Source of the DNA: Phoronis australis | Lineage: Eukaryota; Phoronida; Phoronidae | Direction: 5' to 3' | Length of the DNA stretch: 64,000 nt | Assembly (NCBI GenBank): GCA_002633005.1 | Contig: NMRA01000483.1 | Span: forward strand, 210,460-274,459 | Shown: in pieces, positions 29,701 through 37,488 of the stretch | How the letters are laid out: the number at the start of each line of letters is the position of its first letter | Numbering within the stretch: position 1 is the first letter of the stretch | The notes under the pieces: generated by a model | The model's input: only the letters and a program-made list of their open reading frames with translations | Told to the model about the DNA's origin: nothing | The model's database searches: none | Made by a program: the position numbers and the translations under genes

Positions 29701-29762
29701 CTTCCTGGTTGAAATACCTTGAGTACTTCAAATGCTTTCACTAATTTTTCCAAGTTGGCCAT
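1715..29762 (-). CDS. HTT: Huntingtin, N-terminal part (18 exons, 3' end outside window)
   Basis: Huntingtin is a large HEAT-repeat scaffold protein acting in vesicle transport, autophagy and spindle orientation, partnered by HAP40. Eighteen minus-strand exons (each listed separately) join into one open frame of 2827 nt, about 943 residues; every intron is GT-AG and every phase fits. Recognisable human-like blocks, in order, are the N17 helix, [105 protein letters not shown] and [19 protein letters not shown]. Exon sizes 121, 139 and 142 equal human exons 3, 6 and 7. Residue 18 is a lone Gln, with no polyQ or polyP. Residues about 363-520 are acidic and Ser-rich, matching the unstructured region that contains the caspase sites in vertebrates. 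It lies head-to-head with UBLCP1. Confidence 0.97.
2187..2320 (-). CDS. HTT: HTT exon 17
   Basis: Residues 854-898. [20 protein letters not shown] matches human [20 protein letters not shown]; then [20 protein letters not shown], Ser/Pro-rich as in human. Acceptor CTTCAG, donor GTGCGG, phase 2. Confidence 0.92.
2640..3560 (+). repeat. CTCF-like-motif array, copy 1
   Basis: Lies within the HTT intron between exons 16 and 17. Units of roughly 130-155 bp share a degenerate core (CCACTAGGGGGCAC at 2712, CCACTAGGTGCCAG near 3085, CCACTTGGGGGCAC at 3380) and the surrounding phrases of the full element at 24750-26427. The tail near 3530-3560 resembles the element's 3' end. Confidence 0.75.
4468..4723 (-). 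CDS. HTT: HTT exon 16
   Basis: Residues 768-853. [20 protein letters not shown] matches human [21 protein letters not shown], and [18 protein letters not shown] matches NNLSRVIAAVSHELITST. Acceptor TTGTAG, donor GTTAGA, phase 0. Confidence 0.95.
5190..5640 (+). repeat. CTCF-like-motif array, copy 2 (fragment)
   Basis: Truncated copy in the HTT intron between exons 15 and 16, with cores near 5286 and 5427 and a decayed 3' tail around 5570-5610. The rest of this intron (4724-5189 and 5641-8473) holds no feature I recognise. Confidence 0.7.
8474..8571 (-). CDS. HTT: HTT exon 15
   Basis: Residues 736-768, [20 protein letters not shown] then ASAIV. Human has [25 protein letters not shown]. Acceptor CATACAG, donor GTGACT, phase 2. 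Confidence 0.95.
8632..8718. repeat. (TAA)n microsatellite
   Basis: About 87 bp of nearly perfect AAT/TAA trinucleotide repeat in the HTT intron between exons 14 and 15. Likely length-polymorphic. The rest of that intron has weak repeat fragments near 9660-9700 and 9930-10000. Confidence 0.95.
10277..10378 (-). CDS. HTT: HTT exon 14
   Basis: Residues 702-735: [20 protein letters not shown], against human [20 protein letters not shown], then HKFHCYSG against HHYTG. Exactly 34 codons, phase 0 at both ends. Donor GTGAGT. Confidence 0.95.
10575..11755 (+). repeat. CTCF-like-motif array, copy 3
   Basis: Starts with the element's 5' cap (aacaagagcaacgcggag) and carries eight cores at about 10663, 10808, 10955, 11112, 11258, 11399, 11556 and 11702, spaced 141-157 bp. 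The core at 11258 reads CCACCAGGGGGCAC. No 3' cap is present; it gives way to an LTR-like stretch near 11770. Confidence 0.85.
11770..11955. mobile_element. Possible gypsy-type LTR fragment
   Basis: Sequence such as gagcggagaatagacattac, then aataaaggattaactcg with a polyadenylation-like signal, has the look of an invertebrate Ty3/gypsy LTR. No second LTR or internal region is seen. Recognition is by style only. Confidence 0.3.
12490..12955 (+). repeat. CTCF-like-motif array, copy 4 (3' part)
   Basis: Has a core near 12758 and ends with a decayed form of the 3' cap (atgtgggcgcataaaaa) at about 12935-12952. Lies in the HTT intron between exons 13 and 14. Confidence 0.75.
13076..13272 (-). CDS. 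HTT: HTT exon 13
   Basis: Residues 636-701, [20 protein letters not shown] to HTNSYWLVK, aligned with human CIPLLRKTLKDESSVT and RNSSYWLVR. Acceptor TTATAG, donor GTGTGT, ends in phase 0. Confidence 0.95.
14057..14251 (-). CDS. HTT: HTT exon 12
   Basis: Residues 571-636. [20 protein letters not shown] matches human [20 protein letters not shown]; it also has [12 protein letters not shown]. The acceptor GGACAG at 14252-14253 was chosen because it is the only nearby AG giving the required phase. Donor GTAAAT. Confidence 0.9.
15486..15878 (-). CDS. HTT: HTT exon 11 (end of linker, return to HEAT repeats)
   Basis: Residues 440-571, the largest exon here (393 nt). The first two thirds are Ser/Asp/Glu-rich ([20 protein letters not shown]). 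It then re-enters conserved HEAT sequence: [29 protein letters not shown], matching human [17 protein letters not shown]. Acceptor TTTCAG, donor GTACGT, phase 1. Confidence 0.95.
16154..16225 (-). repeat. tRNA-derived SINE or tRNA relic
   Basis: Read on the minus strand, ATAACACAGTGGTTAGAACA resembles a tRNA A box and D arm, and 40-50 nt later GGTGCAAATC resembles a B box. The arms are too degraded for a working tRNA, so a SINE head or tRNA pseudogene is likelier. Lies in the HTT intron between exons 10 and 11. Confidence 0.45.
16690..16842 (+). repeat. CTCF-like-motif array, 3' tail fragment
   Basis: Short fragment with the phrase 'cacatttcatcaaaatccgac' followed by a decayed 3' cap (agtgggtgcattaaaag). 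It has no good core motif. The rest of the intron shows nothing else. Confidence 0.6.
16998..17090 (-). CDS. HTT: HTT exon 10 (acidic linker)
   Basis: Residues 409-440: [20 protein letters not shown] then TYSDLEIGA. The tail resembles human DNQYLGLQIG just after the caspase-6 site. Acidic IDVLQDD could be a protease-accessible stretch (inference). Phase 1 to 1; acceptor CAGCAG, donor GTATGA. Confidence 0.8.
   Translation of the reverse strand: MVLRPPRMTWLTLMYFKMMIQHIPTWRLEL
17091..19388. other. HTT intron, no feature recognised
   Basis: AT-rich intron between exons 9 and 10. Short open frames lack splice or family support. No tandem array seen. Confidence 0.6.
19389..19526 (-). CDS. HTT: HTT exon 9 (acidic linker)
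   Basis: Residues 363-409, rich in Asp, Ser and Glu ([26 protein letters not shown]). There is no close residue-level match to human. Phase 1 to phase 1, TTTCAG acceptor, GTATGC donor and position place it in the HTT disordered loop. Confidence 0.8.
20183..20369 (-). CDS. HTT: HTT exon 8
   Basis: Residues 301-363. [20 protein letters not shown] and [20 protein letters not shown] match the start of human exon 9. The last 20 residues are divergent, at the entry to the disordered region. Acceptor TTGTAG, donor GTAAGA, phase 1. Confidence 0.93.
21420..21640 (+). repeat. CTCF-like-motif array fragment
   Basis: Contains a core CCACTAGGTGCCAC near 21446 and the phrase 'cagacagaggggtagatgcc' typical of the family. 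Lies in the HTT intron between exons 7 and 8. Confidence 0.6.
22068..22249 (-). CDS. HTT: HTT exon 7
   Basis: Residues 240-300. It contains [20 protein letters not shown] and [13 protein letters not shown], matching human exon 8 ([33 protein letters not shown]). It is 182 nt against 179 in human, one codon longer. Donor GTTAGT. Confidence 0.95.
22660..22801 (-). CDS. HTT: HTT exon 6
   Basis: Residues 193-240, [20 protein letters not shown] to [10 protein letters not shown]. It matches human exon 7 and has the same 142 nt length. Acceptor TTGCAG, donor GTATAG, phase 1. Confidence 0.96.
23253..23391 (-). CDS. HTT: HTT exon 5
   Basis: Residues 146-192, [20 protein letters not shown] and onward to FATDNEIK, matching human exon 6 in sequence and in length (139 nt). 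Acceptor CTTCAG, donor GTAACT, ends in phase 0. Confidence 0.96.
23683..23753. repeat. Four 18-bp tandem units
   Basis: Units of the form atgcatctagcggtcagt repeat four times with a few substitutions, inside the HTT intron between exons 4 and 5. Confidence 0.85.
24750..26427 (+). repeat. Full-length CTCF-like-motif array element
   Basis: The best copy of the family (1678 bp). It opens with aacaagagcaacgcggagcg, containing the perfect hairpin CAACGC-GGA-GCGTTG at 24758-24772. Ten homologous units follow, with cores near 24840, 24983, 25129, 25280, 25424, 25573, 25758, 25899, 26043 and 26187 (spacing 141-151 bp, one of 185). Next comes an 11-bp GC-rich tandem (acggacgccgg) at 26310-26365, and it closes with a 30-bp near-perfect palindrome at 26393-26422 followed by a short A run. 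No coding potential seen and no terminal inverted repeat. Confidence 0.9.
26690..26829 (-). CDS. HTT: HTT exon 4 (equals human exons 4+5)
   Basis: Residues 100-146. It includes [20 protein letters not shown] followed by [20 protein letters not shown]. Its 140 nt is the sum of human exons 4 (60) and 5 (80), so one intron is missing relative to human. Acceptor ATTTCAG, donor GTAATG. Confidence 0.96.
27856..27976 (-). CDS. HTT: HTT exon 3
   Basis: Residues 59-99, including [20 protein letters not shown] and [15 protein letters not shown], nearly identical to human. Its 121 nt equals the human exon 3 length. It is the first HEAT-type helical segment. Donor GTAAGT. Confidence 0.97.
28544..28630 (-). 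CDS. HTT: HTT exon 2
   Basis: Residues 30-59. It contains [20 protein letters not shown], which aligns with human [20 protein letters not shown] at the same exon position. It is 87 nt against 84 in human. Acceptor is TTTCAG, donor GTATGG, phase 2 to phase 2. Confidence 0.94.
29395..29480. repeat. Two 37-bp tandem copies
   Basis: The phrase ttataatgaggattttcaat with its flanks occurs twice in succession with few changes, in HTT intron 1. The rest of intron 1 (28631-29673) shows nothing else. Confidence 0.8.
29674..29762 (-). CDS. HTT: HTT exon 1 (N17 domain, no polyQ)
   Basis: Begins at ATG 29762-29760 and encodes residues 1-30, starting [17 protein letters not shown], against human MATLEKLMKAFESLKSF. 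One Gln (residue 18) and one Pro (residue 19) follow, then [11 protein letters not shown]. The donor is GTAAGC and the exon ends in phase 2. The amphipathic N17 pattern of Leu, Val and Phe alternating with Lys and Glu is kept. This start is chosen because it is the conserved huntingtin initiator. Confidence 0.96.
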
Positions 29763-31065
29763 GTCTAAAAGATATACAACTTTCATTAATTTTAAGAACA
29801 CAAAATCCTTGGCAAGAGACCACAGTGCATATCACAACTACAGGTGCTTAAGGTTATCAAGGATCTTAATAAAAGACCTCAAGTCTAAGTCAAATATCGC
29901 AAAAAATTATACTTTGTCAACCATTAAATGTAATTTCTGAAAGGAGAAAGATCAAAGCTTCAAAAATACGCTTCTTACTACTGCGTCTCTATTTTTGTCA
30001 CATCAAATTTTCATGCGCAAGAAAGGTACATTCATAGCCGATTTTACTAAGACTTATTTTTACATGAAAACTTTAAGTTATGTCTCAAAAACGCTGATAG
30101 GAATTTTTTATTATTCACTTTATCCGAGTTTCATGTCAAATTAACTTGCAAAACAAAATGTAGCTGTCTTATTCATATATCGATCAGTACGCAAAAACTA
30201 CGCATATTAAAGCAAAATCCTCACAGCCCCCACGGCGCTTAGAAAAATTTAATTTCGGGGCCCTAATGTGGAGCTCAAGTACGCTTCTCACTCTCACACC
30301 ATTCAGAGCGGAAGTGGGCATAAATCGAAAAGGAAACCCTAGCGTTGGTGTTCGGACTGGAACGATTCAAACAGTATACTTTCAGTAGACCAGTTTCAGT
30401 TCACAATGATCACAAACCTCTCGAAAATATTCTGTGCAAACCACTGAACCAAGCTCCCAAGTGTTTGCAGGCTTTTGTATACAACTACCGATATGACATC
30501 ATGTTTAAGTATTAGCAGAGTAAAACTCTAGTTATTGCAGACACCCTGAGCCGTGCGTTTCCCGACGGGTAACAGGTTAATGATATGAGCTTTAAGTTAA
30601 CTATGAAAACCCATTACATATTATTCCTGATGCCCATTTGGAGCAAATACAGAGAGCAATGGAAACTGACTCTGAGGCGAAGGAAGGATGGCCCGAAACC
30701 AAGAAAAGTCTTTTGGAAGCATTAAAACTGTACTTCGGCATACGGGACACGTTAAGTCATGAGAAAGGCATTATCCTCAAACTCTTTGCAATGGCATTGG
30801 CTCTTGATTGGCCATAGATCTATGTTTTACCAGTACTTTATCTGCTTAAGCAGTGAAAGTCCTCTACTCCCACAGAATACGTGTCTGGATCCTCCCGGTG
30901 CACACTTGCTCGTTAATGCAAATACGTTGAAAAGGGTAACCTTTTAGCTGTTCAGGGGTAAAGTGTCTCTGCATCATATACTGCCGAACTTCCCACTTTA
31001 CGATATCGTGTATTCTCGTTGAATATCGCAAAATGTCTTGTCATGGTCAAAGGTCAAGGTCAACA
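29763..31065. promoter_or_regulatory. Head-to-head HTT/UBLCP1 intergenic region
   Basis: The start codons of HTT (minus) and UBLCP1 (plus) are 1303 bp apart and point away from each other, so both promoters must lie here unless non-coding first exons exist elsewhere. No convincing TATA box was seen. A Ty3/gypsy relic occupies 30328-30771. Confidence 0.6.
30328..30771 (+). mobile_element. Ty3/gypsy pol relic (RNase H and following linker)
   Basis: Translation on the plus strand gives KETLALVFGLERFKQYTFSR, then VSVHNDHKPLENIL and IADTLSRAFPDG. This is the order typical of a gypsy RNase H domain with its DHKPLE block. A stop codon interrupts the frame at about 30512. After another stop it continues as HLEQIQRAMETDSEAKEGWP, like the linker before integrase. 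Broken and without LTRs, it is a dead fragment. Confidence 0.85.
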
Positions 31066-31225
31066 ATGGCGCACTATTTAGACGGTGTAATAAAATGGAG
31101 CGGCAAAGAGATTCCGATTAAAGGGCTTTTGCAGTCACAAACTGTCTGTGATTTGAAAAGAGCCATTCAAAAAGAAACAGGAGTTCTTCCAAACAGACAG
31201 AAACTGCTTAATCTCAAGTTTAAGG
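31066..31225 (+). CDS. UBLCP1: UBLCP1 first exon (ubiquitin-like domain)
   Basis: UBLCP1 is a nuclear proteasome phosphatase with an N-terminal ubiquitin-like domain that docks on the 26S proteasome and a C-terminal HAD/FCP1-type phosphatase. This exon encodes 53 residues plus one base: GVIKWSGKEIPIKG, then TVCDLKRAIQKETGVLPNRQ and KLLNLKFKG. Human has [41 protein letters not shown]. The start at 31066 (MAHYLDGVIKW) fits human length better than an in-frame ATG at 31033. Donor GTTAGT, phase 1. No later exon was recognised in the window, so the rest lies past a large intron, beyond the window, or was lost in assembly. Confidence 0.85.
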
Positions 31226-31281
31226 GTTAGTGAGACATCGTAAGACTAATTTTGAACACCGCGGCGACTTGTTCTTGTTAA

Positions 31282-32373
31282 TTTTTATGCGCCCATATAT
31301 TTATATGTGGACGCATTATGCCGTCATCTCTGTCCGTCCGTCCGTCCGGGCGGCGTCCTTCCGGCGTCCGGCGTCTGGCGTCCGGCGTCCGCTGCTCTAT
31401 CTCCAAAACCCTTTGACATACGTTCATGAAATTTGGCACATATGTTCCATTCATGAATGGGACGGCATGTGCGAACTTTCGGACGGATCCGACTACCGGT
31501 GTGCCCCCTAGTGGCAATTTTAGTTTTTTACGCTTACCTTTGTATCTTCAAAAGTCTTGAACGGATTTTCATGAAATTTGGTATGTAGGCACCTATTAGT
31601 GAGATGACGCTATCCTACTGTTTTCAGATGGATTCGACGTAGTTTGCGCCACCTAGTGGCCATTTTTACTGTTTTCGAGTCTGTATTTTTGCGTCCACCC
31701 CTCTATCAACCAAACCGCTCAAAGGATGATTGTGAAAATTGGCGTGTATGTGCTTACTATAAGGAAGACAGCTGACAATGATTTTCAGACGATTTGGACT
31801 ACTGTGGCGCCTCCTAGTGGCAGTTTTGTTTTTTTGCGCCCATGGCTGTATCTCCCAAACCGTTAGCAGGATCTTTACTAAATTTAGCAAGTGTATTTAT
31901 GTGATGTTGACAACGGACGATGACGACTTTAGGATGATTCTGACTACCGGTATGCCTCTAGTGGCAATTTTAGTATTTGCCTCTAGTGGCAATTTTAGTA
32001 TTTTACATTGACCTCTGTATTTTCATAGGTCTTCAGGTGTATACTTTGTGTTACTTCGTGACTGTGAAGGAAAAGTTCCAAGTAGAAATTTGTTTCTGGC
32101 ATTCTAATGCTGTGCTAATCTCGTATGTTGGTAAATTTGTTTTTAATTCTATGTTTCTGTGGTGCTTTAAGCAACTGGTGTATAGGATGTGCTTGTATTA
32201 TGAAGATTACTCACATTTTGCCCCTAGCCTATTGAGGAGACAATGACCATGCCTTTCCATTTTGCAAAGTATGCCCTCTACTGGCCACTTTATGGTACCA
32301 ATAAACAACCCTAGAAGGATACCGTATGCGGTTCAATTGTGGGTGCATTTCAACGCTCCGCGTTGCTCTTGTT
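31282..32373 (-). repeat. CTCF-like-motif array element, inverted copy
   Basis: Inverted relative to all copies in HTT. It begins with the 3' cap palindrome (31287-31316) and ends with the 5' cap (caacgctccgcgttgctctt at 32351-32370). Cores on the minus strand lie at 31501, 31646, 31807 and, degraded, at 31951, 31979 and 32277. It starts 57 bp after the UBLCP1 exon. The GC-rich 11-bp tandem sits at about 31335-31395. Confidence 0.88.
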
Positions 32374-35267
32374 TTGTTTTGGTTAGGATCTGGTACTGTA
32401 TTTTGCTTCATTCAGGTCTTGTAACTACCACAGGTACGTTTTAATTTGCGAAACTGTGTTCCATGGTGTAACAACCTTGTGGAGTGTATCTCCAAATACT
32501 AGACATGCAATTATTGTATTACTGCAGGTTCACTAGCTAGGCCTCTAGAAGTAGATACCAGTTAAAACACAGTCACAGCTACTCAAGCTTCAGTAGGTAG
32601 GCTAAAACCCAATCCAGGTGCCCATCCCTGACGGCCTTATTGCCTGCTGAAAGACTGCCAGCAGCCTCCCGCCAGCAGCATAAATAAAAGAAACGTGGGG
32701 GGAACCACAAAACTGACAAATCACAATACTCCACAGAAAGTTAAAGGACGAATGCTGTTGAAGATTACAACATTTCCATCCTCCTAAAAAAGTGTAGGGC
32801 TCCCCTGGGAATCATCATCAATCGCCAGATCAGGGATATCCCCAGGTTTCAAAACCCTGCTTGCCAGCTGGGCGAGTGAGCCAGAAAATCTACTCGCCCA
32901 GCCCAAAGTTCAGTCGCCCGGCCAATTGCGTCTGTCACCACAAACTTGATGCCAGTTTTAATAAAAATCATGCGTTGATGTCACCATCTATTGGGGCTAC
33001 TGTATTCGCCATAATAAGCCGCCAGGGTTCTTAGTAAAATTCGCTTCGGAAGGCAGGGCGCCCTGTGTAGCCTTAGGCGGTTGAAACCCTGTCTCCGAAA
33101 TGGGTGAAATCGGAAGCTAGGATTCATCAAATTTACGCGCTGTGACGTATCTGTAACCTATGACAGACTCTACAAAACTGTGGTGCATTGCTATCAAAAT
33201 TTGTTGTTAAATTACGATACTTTAAAAAAAAATGTGCTGAAATCCCAGGGCAAAAACTTGCGGACTATTGCGTCGCTGCCTCATGATTGCAACTTGAATT
33301 CTTGAGTAAAAATAGTTTCGACTCAACAAATTACCTGAAATCCTCATTAAATTTTCCAAATGGTGTCGATAAGATTTTTAAGTTCCTGTGGAGTCAGGAT
33401 TAACCGCAGATTAAGTCCAAATCTGCGCCAGATTGCACCACGCAACACGGGAAAATGTGGACGCACACAGGTTGTTGTCACGTGACGTTTGTTGTGAAGT
33501 TAGTCTACAGGTGTGCGCTGAGTGAGCGAGAGCATGCTTGTCATCAAAGTTCATTTGCCAGAGTACAGGCCTACATATATGAGGCCCTAGTGGGCGCTTC
33601 TTAGCCACGTGCTCATTAACACTGGTCAAGTTTCGATTCGTGGTATTTACTTGTTCAAAGTAATCTGGATTTCTGTTGAGGGAGAAGATCTGTACGGGAA
33701 AGATACAATACAATCCCGTTGACAAGTACGCTGCTTCTGTTCTGAAAGGCTTGACCATAGTGGGACAAATTCCTTGCAAGTTCAGCAAAACTTGCGTTCT
33801 TTTTGAAGCACTGCGGAAGTTTGAAGTGTACAGCCATGGCTAAATACCGACAGCGGCGAAATTCGTGGTCTAGCAATTCCACGCACAATTATGATTTTTC
33901 AGGACTGTCGGATATTATTGATAAATTGACATTACTGTAGAATTTTAGAACTGTAGGAAAGGCGTTTTTCACATATGTACACGTTCATGGACTGGGGCTT
34001 ATTTTAACGATGTCTGAAAATGAGTGGGGGACATTTTTAGAAGGATGAGCGTTTATTAGGGTGAATGTTTTTATTTATAAAATAATTTTGGCTAAAATGA
34101 CATTGTACATTACAATAAGAAATCAGTTCCAAGAAATATGGTATTTCACTTGCTGTGAGCATATGGACCGGTCTTCCACCTTTCTCCCCTAGACATCGTT
34201 TTGTTATCAAGTTACTGAATCCTTTCTATTTTTCTGCTGCTGTAAAACACCCCTTATATGCCAAACAAGTGGACAGTAACAGAAATAAGATCAAACAATA
34301 GCATGAACTAATATTTCTTCTTTCCTCATGAAGCTGACTTCGGGGTGTACGTACATGTAGTATCCATCCATGATTGGCTACATTATGTCTCATTAAATTC
34401 CTGAATATCTAAATTTGTAACAAACACCACCCAATGACTTCCTGGATAACTATATGTATGATCGGGGAAAAGAAACAATTTTTAATGAAATTGTGGTTTT
34501 AAAGATAACACTATAAATGATAAACTTAGAAACATGCCTGAACATATAAAAAGCCCTAGTTATTCCAAGTAATCCCAAATTGTAATTTGATGTTGTTATA
34601 AACAAATAATAAAAACTGTGCTTTGTTTCATAAGGATAACATGAAATGTTACCATACTCATTTTCATAAAAATTGTCTCGCATAACGAGACTTTCGCGAG
34701 ACTGTCGTGGTAATTGTTTATCGGATGGTTTCGGCACATTTGAGTACACTGGGTTGTTTGTAAGTTATTACTTCATTTGCATATTCACAATTTAATGAGA
34801 CAATGCATCGTCAACCTACAGTCAATATTTAAATCAAGGGGTTTAACAGAATTTAACCATGCCACTTCAAGACGGCACGTTAGTCTAACTGGTCAGAAAA
34901 TCAACGTCCGCTTTGCTCTCTGCAGTAGGAGCAGGAACATCATAAATAACTACAGTAAAATCTCACCAACTGAGGAAACAATGTGGAACACAAGTGAAAT
35001 ATGCAAGATTTATACCAGCAGCGATATAACGTTTAAAGTTTAAATGCTGTACTATTCGGATGTTACATGATGCCGTCTCGTGTCGCTTGATGTAGTTTGG
35101 ACACGGAAATGAGCCAAAACTGGCTCCATAACGTCAGCAATACGCCAGAAGACAAACCAGTTTTTCAAAATGCTGTCATTAAAAAATGACTAACGACACT
35201 GTAATTAAAATATTGCGACTTATTTTGTCCAAAATTGTTGTGATTTCACCGTCGCAGTGCCTTATGG
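32374..35267. other. Unassigned stretch (UBLCP1 intron or intergenic)
   Basis: No supported gene. Open frames on the minus strand near 33411-33888 overlap in two frames and match nothing I know. Confidence 0.5.
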
Positions 35268-35903
35268 TCAGACTGTTTCAAGTTTGCTGTGGTTCATCAT
35301 ATCGGCAAGTGTTAACAAAAACAAATTATATCGGCCATAATTCATGTGCCCTAGAGCATGCTTATATCTTGCAAGGTGACCAAACGTCTGCTCACAAGCC
35401 TCAGTATTTAGAGCGTCCACCTCAGGCACCTTATGTGGATTAAAATGCTCATGACACCACTTGTCCACATGATTCTTAAAGTGCATTTTGTCTACTACTA
35501 AAACGAGGGATACTAAGAACTTGCTACTTTCAGTGACCTCACACCGCTTCGCATTGTGAATGAATTTATGGAGATGGCATGCGTCGTCATACGCCAAAAG
35601 AGGGGAGAAGTGTTGGGACTCTTTGTACAAAGCAATTAAAAAGTTGTAAACTTGAGACAAGCTCTCACTTCCAAACAGTTCATCGATACTTGCTATAATA
35701 CCACAGTTGTACACTGCTGCGACAATACCAGCTGTCTTGTGTTTTTTTGTGCTTGACTTGTCTTTAGTAGTTTTACAGGTAAGCGATTTCAAATCTCCTT
35801 CTTCATCTTTGTCCATTTCATAGACGTCCAGCCTTTTCTTCTTACCAAGTCTGGTGCCAAATGCCACAGGAATATTCTTGGTTCCTTCTGCGTTGTCAGC
35901 CTT
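35268..35903 (-). CDS. KDZ transposase last exon (second Asp and Glu)
   Basis: 212 codons including the stop. A Lys-rich linker (KKKRLDVY, SSTKKHK) is followed by TAGIVAAVYNCGIIASIDEL, SPLLAYDDACHL and NTEACEQTFGHL. Acceptor TTCCAG at phase 0. Confidence 0.88.
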   Translation of the reverse strand, partial: KADNAEGTKNIPVAFGTRLGKKKRLDVYEMDKDEEGDLKSLTCKTTKDKSSTKKHKTAGIVAAVYNCGIIASIDELFGSESLSQVYNFLIALYKESQHFSPLLAYDDACHLHKFIHNAKRCEVTESSKFLVSLVLVVDKMHFKNHVDKWCHEHFNPHKVPEVDALNTEACEQTFGHLARYKHALGHMNYGRYNLFLLTLADMMNHSKLETV

Positions 35904-37063
35904 CTGGAAGAAAAGTTTGTTTTGCTTTTTAACAAGAAGTAATGAAGTTGCTTACAAATTAATAAAGCAACCTTCCCCTAGAGTGTTGATAATGTATTAC
36001 GTCAACACTTAGTGGAGAAATGTAATGGAAATTGAAGGTTTTGATAACGGAAAGTTTCATTGAAATAGTGTGGATTTATAAAATCAGACACACAGTGAAT
36101 GCAACAAGATCAGAGACTCATTCCCATATAATGAATTAGTTACAAAATCAATGTAACAAAGGGTACTCCGAAATTAAAATACGGCATTATTTCAACGGAC
36201 TCTTTCCGGTAAGCACGACCATAATATCATGCGCAGGAACATGTAACATTACTCACAAACCATACACACAAATCTCTTAATCATATGAGTGAATTACCAG
36301 GCTGTCGGTGCCCATTGTCATAGCCCGGTAATCGTTGTTATGAGTATGTGCCATTGTGCACTACAATTGCGTTCGTACTGTATATTCGTCGTTGTTCGTG
36401 TGCTTGATCCAAAATTCCTTATGCACGATTGATAGGTTTATGTGCATGATTCAGTGATCCGTGCTTATAAAGTTAAGTGCTCATGCGCATGATTGCATGA
36501 CACCTCTGCTACTTCTGTTCCAAAATAACGTAGTCAACACTAAACATCCTAACTCAGCCGACTACAATACATTTAAGTGCGCTGTAAAATGTTGTTGGGT
36601 TTCAAGTCCAACCAAAAATGGACAAGCGCTCCGCAGTATGACTGGGGTCTGGGAATCTGAACTTCAGGAGCCACAAGCAGACAGTGATGAAGTACCGAAA
36701 TTTGTGCTTGGATTTTGGTTATCACCAAAAGTGGTTGCCAATCATGTATCACCAAAAGTGGTTGCCAATTATAAAAACATTTAATTTAGAGTCAGTAATT
36801 TTCCGAAACAAAGACGCCACGGCTGATTTCCTGTAGTTGAGTAGTTTTATAGTCAATAAAGGCACGAATTAAAGACCCTACACCAAGATGAGCAAACAAT
36901 ACACATGCCGCTCCAGCGGCCTTGCATGATGCAGACATGTTATTTTGAAGGCTGTGAATGGTTTTTCTCTTGTCGGGTCCTGCCAGTAATTACCAACGAC
37001 ATCAATACATGTAGCCATAGTGTATGTAGTTGAAACATGGATGACATTTCAAGTTTACTGTAC

Positions 37064-37254
37064 CTTTACTTCGGAGTCATGTTCAGCAGTATCGGCATGT
37101 GCTGAACAATACATCGAACCTAGTTTAGGAGTATTGGGGCATCCAATGCTGATACTGCCTAACTCCTCTGAGTCGACATAAGCACTTTCTCGCACATTAC
37201 AAACATTTCGCCTTGCCTTCATGTGGCCATCGACAACCAGCATCTTGGAGCAAC
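37064..37254 (-). CDS. KDZ transposase exon (first catalytic Asp, Cys/His insert)
   Basis: Encodes GCSKMLVVDGHMKARRNVCN and on to GCPNTPKLGSMYCSAHAD. Acceptor TTCCAG, donor GTACAG, phase 1 to 0. Confidence 0.85.
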
Positions 37255-37488
37255 CTGGAACGACAAGAACTGCAATTAAAACATATATCGAACCTGGTGT
37301 TTGGGATACTCATTATGTAACTCGTCTTACTTTATAATAACAAGCAAAAGAAGTAGTTAGTGTTTTAAAAAATTGGTTACTATAAGTACTAACTGGTCAG
37401 TGGTGGCGGTCATTTAGAGTCCGTGTTCATCTAAATAGGCATTATTGTTTTGTGAAGTATTCTATTTCAACTTAACCTAAAAGTTTAC

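Noticed and set aside
33411-33888. Overlapping minus-strand frames of 125 and 77 codons
   Set aside because: No recognisable domain and no splice or start support; two overlapping frames are equally open.
36461-36784. Plus-strand frame of 107 codons with repeated SPKVVANH/Y
   Set aside because: The repeat is a 23-bp tandem duplication in an intron of the KDZ gene; no other support.
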